A stretch of 64,000 bases of DNA from Acidimicrobiales bacterium (GCA_035533595.1 DATLTN010000025.1:19421-83420), one strand, 5' to 3'; positions 1 through 8,757 are shown, counted from the stretch's first letter. Numbers and translations are program-made. The notes: generated by a model not told the origin, from the letters alone.

Positions 1-554
1 ATCAGGCGGCGGAAGGCGGCCGTCGTCTGCTCGTCGTGGAGCATCGCGAGGCGCTCCTCGAGCAGGACGTCGGAGGAGATGTTCGAGCCGGCGTAGCGCT
101 CGACAGCGGCGCGCACGTCCTCCTCGGGGGGAGGCTGCCAGGCGACCATCGTGGTGAGGTTGCGCGTCGCCGCGCCGCCGCCCGCGATGTCGACGAAGCG
201 GCGGACGCGGTTCGGACTCTCGTAGGCGAGGAGGACGCCGAGCCAGCCGCCCATCGAGTGGCCGACGAGGTGGCTCGACTCGAGGCCCATGACGTCCTGG
301 AACTCGCGCAGGTGGTCGACGAGGTAGGCGAAGGAGAACTCCTGCTCGAGGTGGTCCCCCGGCCCGAAGTTCAGGCAGTCGAGGGCGTAGACGTGGAAGC
401 GCTCGCCGAGGCCGGGAAGCACCGGCAGCCAGCCGTCGCCACCCGAAAGGAAGCCGGCGCCGTGCACGAGCAGCACCGGCTCGCCCTCGCCCGCCTCGAA
501 GTACCGCGTCCTACCGTGGCTCATCTCGACGAAGTCCCGCTTCACCTCGACCAT
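1..554 (-). CDS. Alpha/beta hydrolase, C-terminus cut by window edge
   Basis: The frame opens at an ATG at 554 and runs off the window edge, so about 184 N-terminal residues are visible. They have the order of an alpha/beta-hydrolase fold: an oxyanion strand (VLLVHGAGF, near residue 33), then the nucleophile elbow GHSMGG with its serine near residue 105. The acid and histidine of the triad lie beyond the edge or cannot be assigned. It is probably a cytoplasmic serine hydrolase (esterase, epoxide hydrolase or C-C hydrolase type); the substrate cannot be read from the sequence. No signal peptide is seen. The next minus-strand gene upstream ends at 646, so an operon with it is possible. Confidence 0.85.
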   Translation of the reverse strand, partial: MVEVKRDFVEMSHGRTRYFEAGEGEPVLLVHGAGFLSGGDGWLPVLPGLGERFHVYALDCLNFGPGDHLEQEFSFAYLVDHLREFQDVMGLESSHLVGHSMGGWLGVLLAYESPNRVRRFVDIAGGGAATRNLTTMVAWQPPPEEDVRAAVERYAGSNISSDVLLEERLAMLHDEQTTAAFRRL

Positions 555-645
555 GGCACCCCTCCTCGCCCTGGCGCCGCGGCGCCCCCGGATCGGCCCC
601 GACCTTAGAGGCTGTCCGCTGCGGCGACACTTCCCCGGGAGCGGC

Positions 646-1815
646 TCAGCGGCGTTCGAGGCGGGGGAAGAGCACCTCTTCGAGGATGAGGTGCAGGGTC
701 GCCGCAGCGGGGATCGCGATCAGCGCCCCGAGCAGGCCGAGGAGGGCGCCACCGGCGAGGGTGGCGACGATCGTCACTCCCGGCGGGAGGCTGACGGTGT
801 GGCGCATCACCCGCGGCGTGAGGAAGTAGTCCTCGAGCAGGCGGTAGACGACGTAGAAGATGAGGGTCGCGATGCCGAGGAAGACCCCGTGGCTGAGCGC
901 GATCATCGAGACGACGAGGCCGGCGACGGTCGAGCCGACGATCGGGATGAGGTCGAAGAGCGCGACGAACATCCCGAGCAGCACCGGGTAGGGGCCGCCC
1001 ACGGCGAGCAGCCAGACGAAGGTCCCCGCACCGGCGATCGCCGAGGTGACGAGGTTGCCGAGGACGAAGCCGCCGACACGGTCGAAGACCTCGTCGGTGA
1101 GGACGGCGACCCGCTCGCGCCGTGAGCGGGGTGCGAGGCGCAGCCAGAGCGTGCGGACGCTCGGCAGCGCGATGAGGAAGTAGACGGTGAGGACCAGGAC
1201 GCTCAGCGCCGCCGCGGTCGTCGTCACGACGACCTTGCCAGCCCCGAAGAGCCCGTGGCTGAGACGGGTCTTCAAGACGTCGAGGAGGCGCGGGCCGACG
1301 ACGCCGGTGAGGTGCGTCACCTTCAGAGCGTGGCCGAGCGGGCCGCTGCCGGTCGTCACGTCGTGGCGGATCGTCGGCCACTTGTGCACGAGGGCGCGGA
1401 CCTCGTGCACGCTCGGCGGCACCGCCGCCACCGCGAAGGCGGCGAGCACGGCCAACAGCGCGGCGACCACGATGAGGGCGCTCGTGGCGCGGGAGAGGCC
1501 GCGCTGGGTGAGGCTCCCGATCATCGGGTTGAGGCCGATGGCGAGGAAGAGCGACAGGCCGACGATGACGAGCACCGTGCCGGCACCGGCGAGCGCGCGC
1601 ACGATGAGGTAGGCGGTGGCGACGCCGAGCGCGCCGGTGAAGCCGATGTAGAAGGGGGCCCGCCGGTCCACCGGGGGGCCGCGCCTCGCGAGGCCCCGCT
1701 CGGGGGCGTCCACGTTCGGGGGCAGCAGGAGGGTGACCTCGGGGGGCGGCGGCTGGCCCCCCGCCTCCGGGTCCGGTACGGGCTCAGGCCCATCTGCCGC
1801 CGGCTCGCTCATCAT
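646..1815 (-). CDS. AI-2E family transporter (PerM-like permease)
   Basis: 389 residues with a proline/glutamate-rich cytoplasmic N-terminus (about 60 residues) followed by roughly eight hydrophobic segments. The paired N-terminal helices, a soluble helical central part, and a conserved C-terminal block with DLIPIVGSTVAG and a YFLTPRVM-like motif near residues 285-330 match the AI-2E transporter/PerM family (PF01594). Members are inner-membrane proteins. Some export autoinducer-2, others are linked to ion exchange or have no known substrate, so transport of AI-2 here is not implied. It starts at tandem ATG codons (1815 or 1812), with only a weak ribosome-binding site visible. Confidence 0.9.
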   Translation of the reverse strand: MMSEPAADGPEPVPDPEAGGQPPPPEVTLLLPPNVDAPERGLARRGPPVDRRAPFYIGFTGALGVATAYLIVRALAGAGTVLVIVGLSLFLAIGLNPMIGSLTQRGLSRATSALIVVAALLAVLAAFAVAAVPPSVHEVRALVHKWPTIRHDVTTGSGPLGHALKVTHLTGVVGPRLLDVLKTRLSHGLFGAGKVVVTTTAAALSVLVLTVYFLIALPSVRTLWLRLAPRSRRERVAVLTDEVFDRVGGFVLGNLVTSAIAGAGTFVWLLAVGGPYPVLLGMFVALFDLIPIVGSTVAGLVVSMIALSHGVFLGIATLIFYVVYRLLEDYFLTPRVMRHTVSLPPGVTIVATLAGGALLGLLGALIAIPAAATLHLILEEVLFPRLERR

Positions 1816-1845
1816 CTGCGGGGCACCGGAGCGAGCCGGCGGGGA

Positions 1846-2544
1846 TTACTCGGGCTCGACAGCGGGTGGGCCGTCGGCGACGGGCACCGCGTTGGTTCGG
1901 GTCGCGGTGGGGCCGGCCGTCGTCGGGGCGTCGGTCATCGCGTTCGGCCCGGTGACATCGGCGACGGGGACGATCGCCGGCTCCTCGGCGGCCGCCAGCA
2001 TCTGCACCGGGACGGTGCGTGGGTTGCCCTGCAGCGCCGCGAACTCGCAGGCGAGGCCCCCCATGATCCCGAGGAACAGCCCGGGACCGAGGGCGTAGGC
2101 GATCTCCCGCTCGAAGGTGCCATAGGCACCGACGCTGATGAAGTAGCGATGCCCCTCGAGCACCGGCCAGGCGACCGGCCCGATCGCGAACCAACACCCG
2201 GCGGCGACCGCGAGAAGCCCTGCGACCATCACGCCCATGCGGCCGAAGCCGAGGCCGGCGATGCGCCCGAGCTGCAAGAGGGCGAGCCCGGCCAGCAGCG
2301 CGCCGCCCGCCGGGACTGCGGCGAGGAGGCCCCGGGAGAGGTCCCAGTGCCAGGTCGCAAGACCGTCCGGCGAGAAGCCGAAGACCGAGCCGATGAAGGG
2401 CATCAAGCCGCCCCACAGCGCCATCAGCACGAGCAGGCCGCCCGTCATCCCGAGACTCGTCCGGTAGCTCCAGCGGACCTCGCCGCTGCGCACCGTGTCC
2501 GGCGCGTCGGTTGCTCCCCTCATGCGCAACGGATGCGTGGCCAT
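1846..2544 (-). CDS. Membrane protein, four predicted helices, function unknown
   Basis: 232 residues from the ATG at 2544. This start was chosen because a GAGGGGG sequence lies five bases upstream; longer readings lack such a site. The N-terminal 25 residues are hydrophilic. Four hydrophobic segments follow: near the LGMTGGLLVLMALWGG stretch, a glycine/alanine-rich helix around LLAGLALLQLG, one near MVAGLLAVAAG, and one around LGPGLFLGIMGG. The last 50 residues are a Pro/Ala/Thr-rich tail that is probably cytoplasmic. I recognise no family with confidence; small four-helix proteins of this kind are common in actinobacteria. It lies between the permease and a Nudix gene on the same strand. 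Confidence 0.7.
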   Translation of the reverse strand: MATHPLRMRGATDAPDTVRSGEVRWSYRTSLGMTGGLLVLMALWGGLMPFIGSVFGFSPDGLATWHWDLSRGLLAAVPAGGALLAGLALLQLGRIAGLGFGRMGVMVAGLLAVAAGCWFAIGPVAWPVLEGHRYFISVGAYGTFEREIAYALGPGLFLGIMGGLACEFAALQGNPRTVPVQMLAAAEEPAIVPVADVTGPNAMTDAPTTAGPTATRTNAVPVADGPPAVEPE

Positions 2545-2653
2545 AACGCCCCCTCGTGAGCTGAGACCTTGGGCGTCCCCAAGCTGGGCCGCCCACGGCC
2601 CTATACCCAGCACCAGAAGCCAGTAACGCGGGCTGCGCGACACCCGTTGCGAC

Positions 2654-3112
2654 TCAGGAGACGGTGAGCAGCCCCTCGTCGATGAGGAGGTCAACGAAGC
2701 CCTCCCGCCCTAAGCCGCCGAGGGCCTCGGGGGAGAACCACCCGAGCTCGGAGACCTCCTCTCCGTCGGCCCGCTCGCGGCCGCCGACGACGACGGCGCG
2801 GTAGACGATCGCGACGTAGACGAGCACGTCGCCGTTCGGGTACACGGTCCGGCAGCGGTCGCCGCCGAGCGCGGCGTGCAGCCCGGTGACGGCGACCTCG
2901 AGGCCGGTCTCCTCGAGCGCCTCCCGTCGGGCCGCCTCCTCGGGGCGTTCACCGGGCTCGACTGCGCCCCCCGGCACCGACCACAGGTCGGAGTCGGCCT
3001 TGCGGACGAGCAGCAGGCGCCCCTCGGTGTCATGCACCACGACGCAGGCCGTCGGCATGTGCAGGGGCGTCGTCCCGACGAGCGCCCGCAGGCGGGCGAC
3101 GTAGTCGGACAT
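2654..3112 (-). CDS. Nudix hydrolase
   Basis: 152 residues from the ATG at 3112. The Nudix signature GX5EX7REUXEEXGU is fully present: G-AVEPG-E...RREALEETGLEV around residues 50-72. These residues bind the divalent metal and position water to hydrolyse a nucleoside diphosphate linked to another group. The protein is a single Nudix domain without extensions, close to the usual 130-160 residues. Candidate substrates (oxidised dNTPs, NADH, ADP-ribose) cannot be separated by eye. A 15-bp hairpin separates it from the small membrane-protein gene upstream, so it probably has its own promoter. Confidence 0.93.
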   Translation of the reverse strand: MSDYVARLRALVGTTPLHMPTACVVVHDTEGRLLLVRKADSDLWSVPGGAVEPGERPEEAARREALEETGLEVAVTGLHAALGGDRCRTVYPNGDVLVYVAIVYRAVVVGGRERADGEEVSELGWFSPEALGGLGREGFVDLLIDEGLLTVS

Positions 3113-3149
3113 CGGCACGGGAAGATCTTCGCCGAACCGAGCCCGGACG

Positions 3150-3184
3150 CGGCGATTCCCCGGCACGAGGCCGGGGAATCGCCG
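3150..3184 (-). terminator. 15-bp hairpin, probable terminator
   Basis: Perfect inverted repeat: arms at 3150-3164 and 3170-3184 around a five-base loop (acgag). It starts 22 bases past the stop of the small membrane-protein gene (3207) and before the Nudix gene. No T-run follows, as is common for hairpins in high-GC actinobacteria. Confidence 0.7.
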
Positions 3185-3206
3185 AAGAATCGGTGTGACT
3201 ACGCGC

Positions 3207-3362
3207 TCACCATCGGTACCAGCTGCGCTCCGCGCCGTGGGCGAGGAAGCCCACGACCCACAGGACCAGGAGGATGACGGCGAGGATCCACAAGAAGTGG
3301 ACAGCGAAGCCGAAGCCTCCGAACAAAAGCACGATGAGTAGCAGCAAAAGCGCAAGACCCAT
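3207..3362 (-). CDS. Small hydrophobic membrane protein (DUF5670-like)
   Basis: 51 residues consisting of two hydrophobic helices (about residues 1-14 and 19-38) joined by a GGFGF turn, ending in a short basic/aromatic tail (RSWYRW). This is the architecture of the tiny hydrophobic proteins often filed as DUF5670 or lmo0937-like, which are widespread in actinobacteria and sometimes stress-induced; no biochemical role is known. The start at 3362 is supported by a near-perfect AAGGAGGT sequence nine bases upstream, the best Shine-Dalgarno in this part of the window. That argues for strong translation. A hairpin follows the stop codon. Confidence 0.8.
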   Translation of the reverse strand: MGLALLLLLIVLLFGGFGFAVHFLWILAVILLVLWVVGFLAHGAERSWYRW

Positions 3363-3428
3363 TGTGGGCGACCTCCTTGGGTGACGCTCAGGAGCTACCC
3401 GCACGCCGGTAGCAGTAAACCGCGCGGG

Positions 3429-4397
3429 TCAGCCGGGCCCGTAGACCTCGGGGTTGGCACAGTGCGGGAGGGGCTCCCCGCGCAGCCCCGCCAGGAGGTT
3501 GTCGACCGCGAGGTCCGCCATCGCGGCGCGCGACTTTTCGGTCGCAGAGCCCAGGTGCGGGATGGCGACACAGTTCGGTAGGCCGAGGAGGGGTTCATCG
3601 AGGGGCACCGGCTCGACCTCGAAGACGTCGAGGCCGGCACCGCCGAGATGGCCCGAGGCGAGCGCCTCGAAGAGCGCCCGCTGGTCGACGACCGGGCCGC
3701 GGGCGGTGTTCACGAGCAGCGCACCGCGGCGCATCCGGGAGAGCTCGGCAGCGCCGATGAGGTGGTGCGTCTCCTCACTGAGGGCCACGTGCAGGCTGAC
3801 GACGTCAGACGAGCAGAGGAGCTCGTCGAGGTCGACGAAGGAGACACCTTCCGCCTCTCGGTGTGTCCGCGAGCACGCGAGGACGTGCATGCCGAAGCCG
3901 CGGGCGCGCCGGGCCACTGCCTCGCCGATGCGCCCGAGGCCGACGATGCCGAGGGTCGCACCAGAGAGCTCGAGGCCGAGGAAGCCCGACGGGCGCCACG
4001 TCGTCCATTCCCCCGCGAGGAGGGCGTCGCGCGCTTCGACCACGCGGCGGGCGACCGCGAGCAGGAGTGCGAAGGCGACATCGGCGGTCGCCTCGGTGAG
4101 GACGCCGGGAGTGTGACCGGCCGGGATGCCCCGGCCGGTCAGCGCAGCGAGGTCGAGGTTGTCCACGCCGACCGCCATGTTCGAGACCACCCGGAGCCGT
4201 GGGGCGAGCGCCAGCAGCGGCTCGTCGATGCGGTCGGTGAGCATCGTGAGCACCCCGTCGGCACCCGCAAGGCCCTCGACGAGCTCTTCTCGCGTCGGCG
4301 GGCGGTCCTCGGAGAAGAGGCGCACCTGCGCAAAGGACGCCAGCCGCGCGAGGCCCGCGCCCGGAAGCGCCCGCGTCACGAACGCCGTGAAGGCCAC
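3429..4397 (-). CDS. D-2-hydroxyacid dehydrogenase (glyoxylate/hydroxypyruvate reductase type)
   Basis: 322 residues, starting at GTG 4397 behind GGGGAGGAGA. The fold order is standard: N-terminal flavodoxin-like substrate domain, then a Rossmann NAD(P) domain with GLGRIGEAVARR near residue 150. Catalytic residues are recognisable: the arginine in NTARGPVVD, the glutamate in the DVFEVEP block, and the histidine in IPHLGSAT. Such enzymes reduce 2-keto acids such as glyoxylate, hydroxypyruvate or phenylpyruvate to D-2-hydroxy acids in the cytoplasm. The 322-residue length favours glyoxylate/hydroxypyruvate reductases over long SerA proteins with ACT domains. Exact substrate unknown. It lies 50 bases downstream of the start-to-stop YihY-type gene on the same strand reading. 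Confidence 0.93.
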   Translation of the reverse strand: MAFTAFVTRALPGAGLARLASFAQVRLFSEDRPPTREELVEGLAGADGVLTMLTDRIDEPLLALAPRLRVVSNMAVGVDNLDLAALTGRGIPAGHTPGVLTEATADVAFALLLAVARRVVEARDALLAGEWTTWRPSGFLGLELSGATLGIVGLGRIGEAVARRARGFGMHVLACSRTHREAEGVSFVDLDELLCSSDVVSLHVALSEETHHLIGAAELSRMRRGALLVNTARGPVVDQRALFEALASGHLGGAGLDVFEVEPVPLDEPLLGLPNCVAIPHLGSATEKSRAAMADLAVDNLLAGLRGEPLPHCANPEVYGPG

Positions 4398-4447
4398 CTC
4401 TCCTCCCCTCGCGCCGCTACCGGGAGGGCCGAGGCGCTCACCCGAGG

Positions 4448-5488
4448 CTACTGATGGCCCACCTTTGCGCCCTCCGCGGCGGGCGGCCCGGGATCGGGGA
4501 CCTCGGCGTCGGCCATCTTCGTCGGCTCGCCGGCGGCCGTGAAGCCGAGGACGATCTGCTGCTCGGGGCGGCGCTGCAGCGCGAGCACCTGCAGCCGCAT
4601 GGCGCGCTCGTCGGCGTCGGTGAGCGGCGGCTGTACGAGCGCCCGCGGCCAGAGATGGTGATGCAGGACCGTGCTCACCTCGGCGGCGTAGAGCGTGGCG
4701 CGTGCCCCGAGGTAGAGCCAGGCGATGAGGCCGAGGACGACCCCGAACAAGCCGTAGGTGGCGCTCGCCCCCTTCAGGTCATGACCGACGACGTAGCCGC
4801 CAACCGCCTGCAGGATCGTGAAGAAGACGCCACCGACGATGGCGCCCGGCAACAACGTCCGGATCGCCACCTGTTTGGGTGTCAGCACGCGGAAGGTGCC
4901 GATATAAAAGGCCACATTCGCGAGGCCGGCGAACAGCTCGGCGAGTACACCGAGGGCGATGTTGTGCCGGCCGAAGGTGCCGAACCCCGACAGAACTGTC
5001 GTGACGACCAGCTCGAGAGCCAGGACGACGAGAAAGAGCAGGCTCCGCGCCAGCCCGGCGAGGAAGTTCGGCTGTTTGACGAAAGGGACGTTCCATACCT
5101 GCGACATCGCCGAGAGCCCGGTCTGCGCGAGGCTCGTGCTGCCATATATCAGACCCACGATCCCGATAATGAGGCCGATGAGCGAGCCGCGCTTCAACGC
5201 GTGGATGTTGCCGGCGAGCTGGTGGCCGACGATCGGGAACTCGCCGAATGCGGACGCGGTGATCCGCGCCCGTGCCGACGGGTCGCCTGCGAGCACGAGC
5301 CCGAGGATCGTGATGAGAAGGAGCAGCAAAGGAAAGATGGTCACGAACATCGTGTAGGTGAGCTGTGCGACAAGCGCACCCGCGTTGTCGTCCCCGTACT
5401 TCTTCTGCACCGCGTAGACGAACCCCGCGGCCCGGTGTCGCTGCTGAAAGGTGTCGACGGCACCGAGCGCCTGTTTGATCGCCTTCAT
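4448..5488 (-). CDS. YihY/virulence factor BrkB family inner-membrane protein
   Basis: 346 residues from ATG 5488. After a 30-residue cytoplasmic N-terminus, the protein shows about six hydrophobic segments with the YihY/BrkB pattern: GALVAQLTYTMFVTIFPLLLLL at the first helix, and a GGVFFTILQAVG helix and an YGLFGVVLGLIAWLYLGA block toward the end. The C-terminal 70 residues are soluble. Family members (PF03631) are polytopic envelope proteins that were once mistaken for RNase BN; their transport role is unresolved. A large hairpin at 5564-5606 separates it from the upstream gene. Confidence 0.88.
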   Translation of the reverse strand: MKAIKQALGAVDTFQQRHRAAGFVYAVQKKYGDDNAGALVAQLTYTMFVTIFPLLLLLITILGLVLAGDPSARARITASAFGEFPIVGHQLAGNIHALKRGSLIGLIIGIVGLIYGSTSLAQTGLSAMSQVWNVPFVKQPNFLAGLARSLLFLVVLALELVVTTVLSGFGTFGRHNIALGVLAELFAGLANVAFYIGTFRVLTPKQVAIRTLLPGAIVGGVFFTILQAVGGYVVGHDLKGASATYGLFGVVLGLIAWLYLGARATLYAAEVSTVLHHHLWPRALVQPPLTDADERAMRLQVLALQRRPEQQIVLGFTAAGEPTKMADAEVPDPGPPAAEGAKVGHQ

Positions 5489-5563
5489 CGGGCACTCTCC
5501 GAACCGCCACGGCCCTCGCCGCCGAAGTGCCCGCGGGCGGTCGGCGAACAGGCCTCGCGGACG

Positions 5564-5606
5564 GCACGAGAGCCGGTCCCCCCGCAGGGGGAACCGGCTC
5601 TCGTGC
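5564..5606 (-). terminator. Long hairpin, probable terminator
   Basis: Arms 5564-5577 and 5593-5606 pair over 14 bases (CACGAGAGCCGGT core), with a further CCCCC/GGGGG inner stem (5579-5583 with 5587-5591) after one mismatch. It lies 37 bases beyond the stop of the minus-strand gene ending at 5643 and upstream of the YihY gene. Confidence 0.65.
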
Positions 5607-5642
5607 AGGCGTCCGTGCGCGGACGCGGTGACAACCCCGTAG

Positions 5643-6056
5643 CTACTTCGTGCCCCGCCCGATCCCGGCGCGTCGGAGCACCTCCGCGGGGACACCGACC
5701 TCGCGCCAGCTCTCGTAGCTGATCCCCTTGCGATTGCCGTACTCCGAGGCACCCTTCACGAAGGCATCCTCGAGGACCGAGATGTCCACGGACTGCCCGG
5801 AGGAATTGAGGCGCGCCTGAAGGTCCTTGCGCTCCTGGATGAGATGCAGGCGACGGAGCGGGTCCGCGCTCGCGAGCTTGGTATCGATCTCGGTGAGCTG
5901 CTTCTCTGTCGCCTCGACACTCGGACGACGGCCACGACGAGGCTTGTTCTCCTCGAGCGCCTGCAGGTACCGACGGACCGCAAGACCTTGGGTTCTCCCG
6001 ACCGCCAGTGCCGCCTTGTGGTCGGCGGTCATCGGGGCTGATTTTCTTGGTGACAT
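5643..6056 (-). CDS. Small basic protein, possibly nucleoid-associated, function unknown
   Basis: 137 residues, rich in Lys/Arg. The N-terminus (MSPRKSAPMTADH) is basic. Residues 20-95 are predicted helical or coiled (ENKPRRGRRPSVEATE, then KLASADPLRRLHLIQERKDL). The C-terminus holds a compact motif, YGNRKGISYESWREVGVP, ending in AEVLRRAGIGR. This tail resembles small DNA-binding ends seen in some actinobacterial nucleoid proteins, but I cannot name a family; DNA binding is inference from charge and shape. A divergent 690-base gap lies upstream, and a strong hairpin follows the stop, so it is probably transcribed alone. The ATG at 6056 is the likely start; a second in-frame ATG lies eight codons downstream. 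Confidence 0.65.
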   Translation of the reverse strand: MSPRKSAPMTADHKAALAVGRTQGLAVRRYLQALEENKPRRGRRPSVEATEKQLTEIDTKLASADPLRRLHLIQERKDLQARLNSSGQSVDISVLEDAFVKGASEYGNRKGISYESWREVGVPAEVLRRAGIGRGTK

Positions 6057-6746
6057 CGCGGAGCGACTCTCCTTCGTTCCTATGAATACGTGACCGATCC
6101 ATGTGATCGCCGACGAAAGCGTAATACGTATTTCTCGCGCTCACGACACACTCAGCTCCTCGAACCATTTCCCTCAAGCATTGAGGGCTACCGGTGCATA
6201 TCCCGGGGGCCGACGCAGGACCCCTGGCCGCCATATCACACACCGGGTGCCCAGCGCGACCCCGCCCGAACCGCGGAATTTCTCGCGGCTCCGTCTCGGA
6301 TTGCCGCTGCCGGAAGCGATCCGGCGGTCGCGTTGCCGAGATACCCCGACGAGCGACGCGGCGGGCGACCGCGACCCGCGTTCGCTCCATTTCTCTCGGT
6401 GGGTCCCTCGTGAGCCTCCCAGCCATCGCCGAAGCGTGCCCGGCCGGGCGCGCGGGGGCCGAAGATCGGACAGGGTCGCCGCTCATCTCGCGCCGGCATC
6501 AGGGCGTAAGAGGCGCCGGGCACCTTCCTCACGAGCTCCCGAGACCGACACTCCACGAGAGGCCTTGAGAACGCAACAAGCGGTTGCTCGGCCGATCCAT
6601 TTGCCAAGACTCCCCCCGCTCGGAGCGAATAGCCGCAGGACGCGGCGCTGCAACACGGCGTCGCCCACAAGCAACGGTTGCGGCGACCTGAGCAGTGACG
6701 ACCAGTTCAATGCACTAACGTTTGTTACAAATAGGAGAACGACAGC
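6057..6746. other. 690-base divergent intergenic region
   Basis: Several open frames cross this stretch but none has a convincing start, codon pattern or recognisable domain, and local base composition is more even than in flanking genes. A perfect 7-bp hairpin (CCCTCAA gca TTGAGGG) sits at 6171-6187. Just before the downstream gene lie the odd palindrome TTTGTTACAAA and the ribosome-binding sequence AGGAGA. It must contain the promoters of both divergent neighbours. It could also hold a gene remnant or small RNA; I see no positive evidence for either. Confidence 0.5.
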
Positions 6747-8459
6747 ATGCGTAGAACGCCCTGCTCAGTGTCATTCAGGTTGTCCGTCGTGGCGAGCGCT
6801 GCTGCACTCGTCCTCGGGCTCGCGGCGATCACCGCCGCTTCGGCGACGTCCACGCCGCAGACCCACATCGCGCCGTCGGTCAGTTGGCCCGGCGCCGCGT
6901 GGATCGCGCGCACGGTGACCGGCCGCAGCGCCGGTTACGTCACCCAGAGCTCGCCGACTACCGCGGTGTGGGGCAAAAAGACCATCGTCGCGGTCGGCGC
7001 CGAGAACGGCTTCGTCTACGTCATGGACGCGGCCACCGGTAACGAGCTCCCCGGCTGGCCACACCACCTCGCGGTCACGCCCGGCCAGTCGGCCGCCATC
7101 GAGTCGAGCCCGACGATCGCCTTTCTTGACGGCCGGCGGCACGCGCCCTCGATCATCGTCGGCGCCGCTTCCACCTGGGTGCACTCGAGCGCCGCCGAGG
7201 TGGAGGCATGGCGGCTCTCCGGCGCGGAGCGCTTCGTCTTCCATGTCGGCCAGGCCACCGGGACCGCCACCGGCGTGATCTCCACGCCTGCCGTCGGTGA
7301 CGTGCTCGGCAACGGCCAGGAACAGATCGTCTTCGGTTCCTGGGACCACCGGATCTACGTGCTCGACGGCGCGGGCAACCAGCTCGGCTTCGCCTACGAC
7401 AACGCCGACACGATCTGGTCGTCTCCCGCCCTGTACAGGCTGCCCGGGCAGAGGGCCGACGACATCTTCCTCGGGAGCGACGCATCGGGGCGCCCCTTCG
7501 GCAACCATCAGCGCTGCGTCGGCGGCTTCATCGCTGACTACCGCTTCTCGAGCGCGGCCCTCGACCCCGACACCTTGAAGACCGGGCCGGGCCTCGTGCG
7601 CGAGTGGTTCCACTGCCTCAACCAATCGATCTGGTCGAGCCCCGTGGTCGGCCTCATCGGCACCTCGCATCAGCCCGTCGTGATCGTCGGGACGAGCTTC
7701 TTCGAGCAGCCCTTTCCCTCGGACACGAGCAAGCTCTTCGCCTTCGACGCGGCGAGCGGCGCACCGGTGCCCGGCTGGCCGGTGTCGACCGCGGGCCCGA
7801 CCCTTGGCTCGGCGGCGATCGGCGTCATCGACTCCTCGGGCAACCCCGCGGTCGTGGCCACCTCCTGGGACTGCACCGGGCCACGCCCCTCGAACTGCTT
7901 CACCGACCTCTCCAAGGTGTACGCCTGGAACGGGAGTGGGCGCCTCATCTGGTCGGCGTCGCTACCGGGGCCGGAGAGCTTCGCGTCCCCGGTCCTCGTG
8001 CCGCTGCAGGCGAGCTCCGCGCAGCCGAGCTCCACCACCGCGGGCGTGCTGAACGACGTCCTCATCGGCTCGCCGAACGGCCTCTACCCGCTCGACGGCG
8101 CGACGGGCGCCTTCCTCTTCGGCACCAACGGGTCGAACCAGTTCGCGGCGATCAACCCTGGCTGCCGGGTCTACAACTCGGTGGCCGTGATCGACGTGCA
8201 GTCCGACAACGCGCGCGCGGGATGGCACGCGGTCGAGGCTTGCGGCGGGCCACCCACCTTCCGGACGCCGGGGACGATCCTCAGCTACCGCCTCCCGGTC
8301 CAGGACTTCGCATCGGCGGCCTGGCCGATGTTCCGGGGAAGTCCGGAGCACAGTGGCGTCGCCTTCTCGAGCCTCGCCACCGTCCCCGCCTCGATCCCCG
8401 GGCTGCCGGTCGTCACGACGACCTCGCTCGCGCCCGTCGGCGCGGGCGGGCTGGGCTGA
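6747..8459 (+). CDS. Secreted beta-propeller protein (PQQ/FG-GAP-like repeats)
   Basis: 570 residues from ATG 6747, preceded by AGGAGA nine bases upstream. The N-terminus is a Sec signal peptide: Arg-rich start, a hydrophobic core around ASAAALVLGLAAITAA, and small residues before STPQTHIAP. The body contains repeated blades with the pattern SSPTxAxxxG..xVxVGxxxGFVYVxDAxTG, GTPVPGWP and SSPVVGLI, as in PQQ-type or integrin FG-GAP propellers. No PQQ-binding or catalytic dehydrogenase signature was found, so it is more likely a structural or binding surface protein than an enzyme. The alanine/proline-rich end lacks an LPXTG motif. The large upstream gap suggests independent regulation. Confidence 0.75.
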   Translation: MRRTPCSVSFRLSVVASAAALVLGLAAITAASATSTPQTHIAPSVSWPGAAWIARTVTGRSAGYVTQSSPTTAVWGKKTIVAVGAENGFVYVMDAATGNELPGWPHHLAVTPGQSAAIESSPTIAFLDGRRHAPSIIVGAASTWVHSSAAEVEAWRLSGAERFVFHVGQATGTATGVISTPAVGDVLGNGQEQIVFGSWDHRIYVLDGAGNQLGFAYDNADTIWSSPALYRLPGQRADDIFLGSDASGRPFGNHQRCVGGFIADYRFSSAALDPDTLKTGPGLVREWFHCLNQSIWSSPVVGLIGTSHQPVVIVGTSFFEQPFPSDTSKLFAFDAASGAPVPGWPVSTAGPTLGSAAIGVIDSSGNPAVVATSWDCTGPRPSNCFTDLSKVYAWNGSGRLIWSASLPGPESFASPVLVPLQASSAQPSSTTAGVLNDVLIGSPNGLYPLDGATGAFLFGTNGSNQFAAINPGCRVYNSVAVIDVQSDNARAGWHAVEACGGPPTFRTPGTILSYRLPVQDFASAAWPMFRGSPEHSGVAFSSLATVPASIPGLPVVTTTSLAPVGAGGLG

Positions 8460-8529
8460 CGCTCGCTGGCGATTGATTTCGGTGGGCGCGGGTAGAGGCG
8501 GAGTATCCGTCGCACCCGAGGAGCGCTCG

Positions 8530-8757
8530 ATGAGTCACCTGCCCGCCATTGCCGAACTGGTCGCCTTCACCGCGGCGGTGAGCGCCTTTGCTGAGTTCCT
8601 GCGGCGCGTCGCGCACCACGAGCACCCGCTCGCACTGCACAGCCATCTCCACGAGGAGAGGGACTTCCGCGCGGTCGCCGAGCTGCCCGTCCCCCGTCGG
8701 CTCACGATCACCGCGATGACCGCCCGCGAGAGCGTCGCGCACCGCCGCGCCAGCTGA
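8530..8757 (+). CDS. Small hypothetical protein, 75 residues
   Basis: ATG 8530 lies about five bases after a GAGGAG sequence, and the frame reads to a TGA at 8757. The product has a helical N-terminal half (PAIAELVAFTAAVSAFAEFLRR) and a histidine-rich middle (HHEHPLALHSHLHEE). The histidines could bind metal, but no known motif is present. It lies 70 bases after the propeller gene and 130 bases before the HtrA-like gene, all on the plus strand. Support is only the ribosome-binding site and reasonable codon use, so it may not be a real gene. Confidence 0.35.
   Translation: MSHLPAIAELVAFTAAVSAFAEFLRRVAHHEHPLALHSHLHEERDFRAVAELPVPRRLTITAMTARESVAHRRAS

Noticed and set aside
1255..2559. Long plus-strand open frame opposite the permease and membrane-protein genes
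   Set aside because: It is the antisense of two genes with clear domains and motifs; its product is low-complexity Arg/Glu/Gly and has no recognisable domain.
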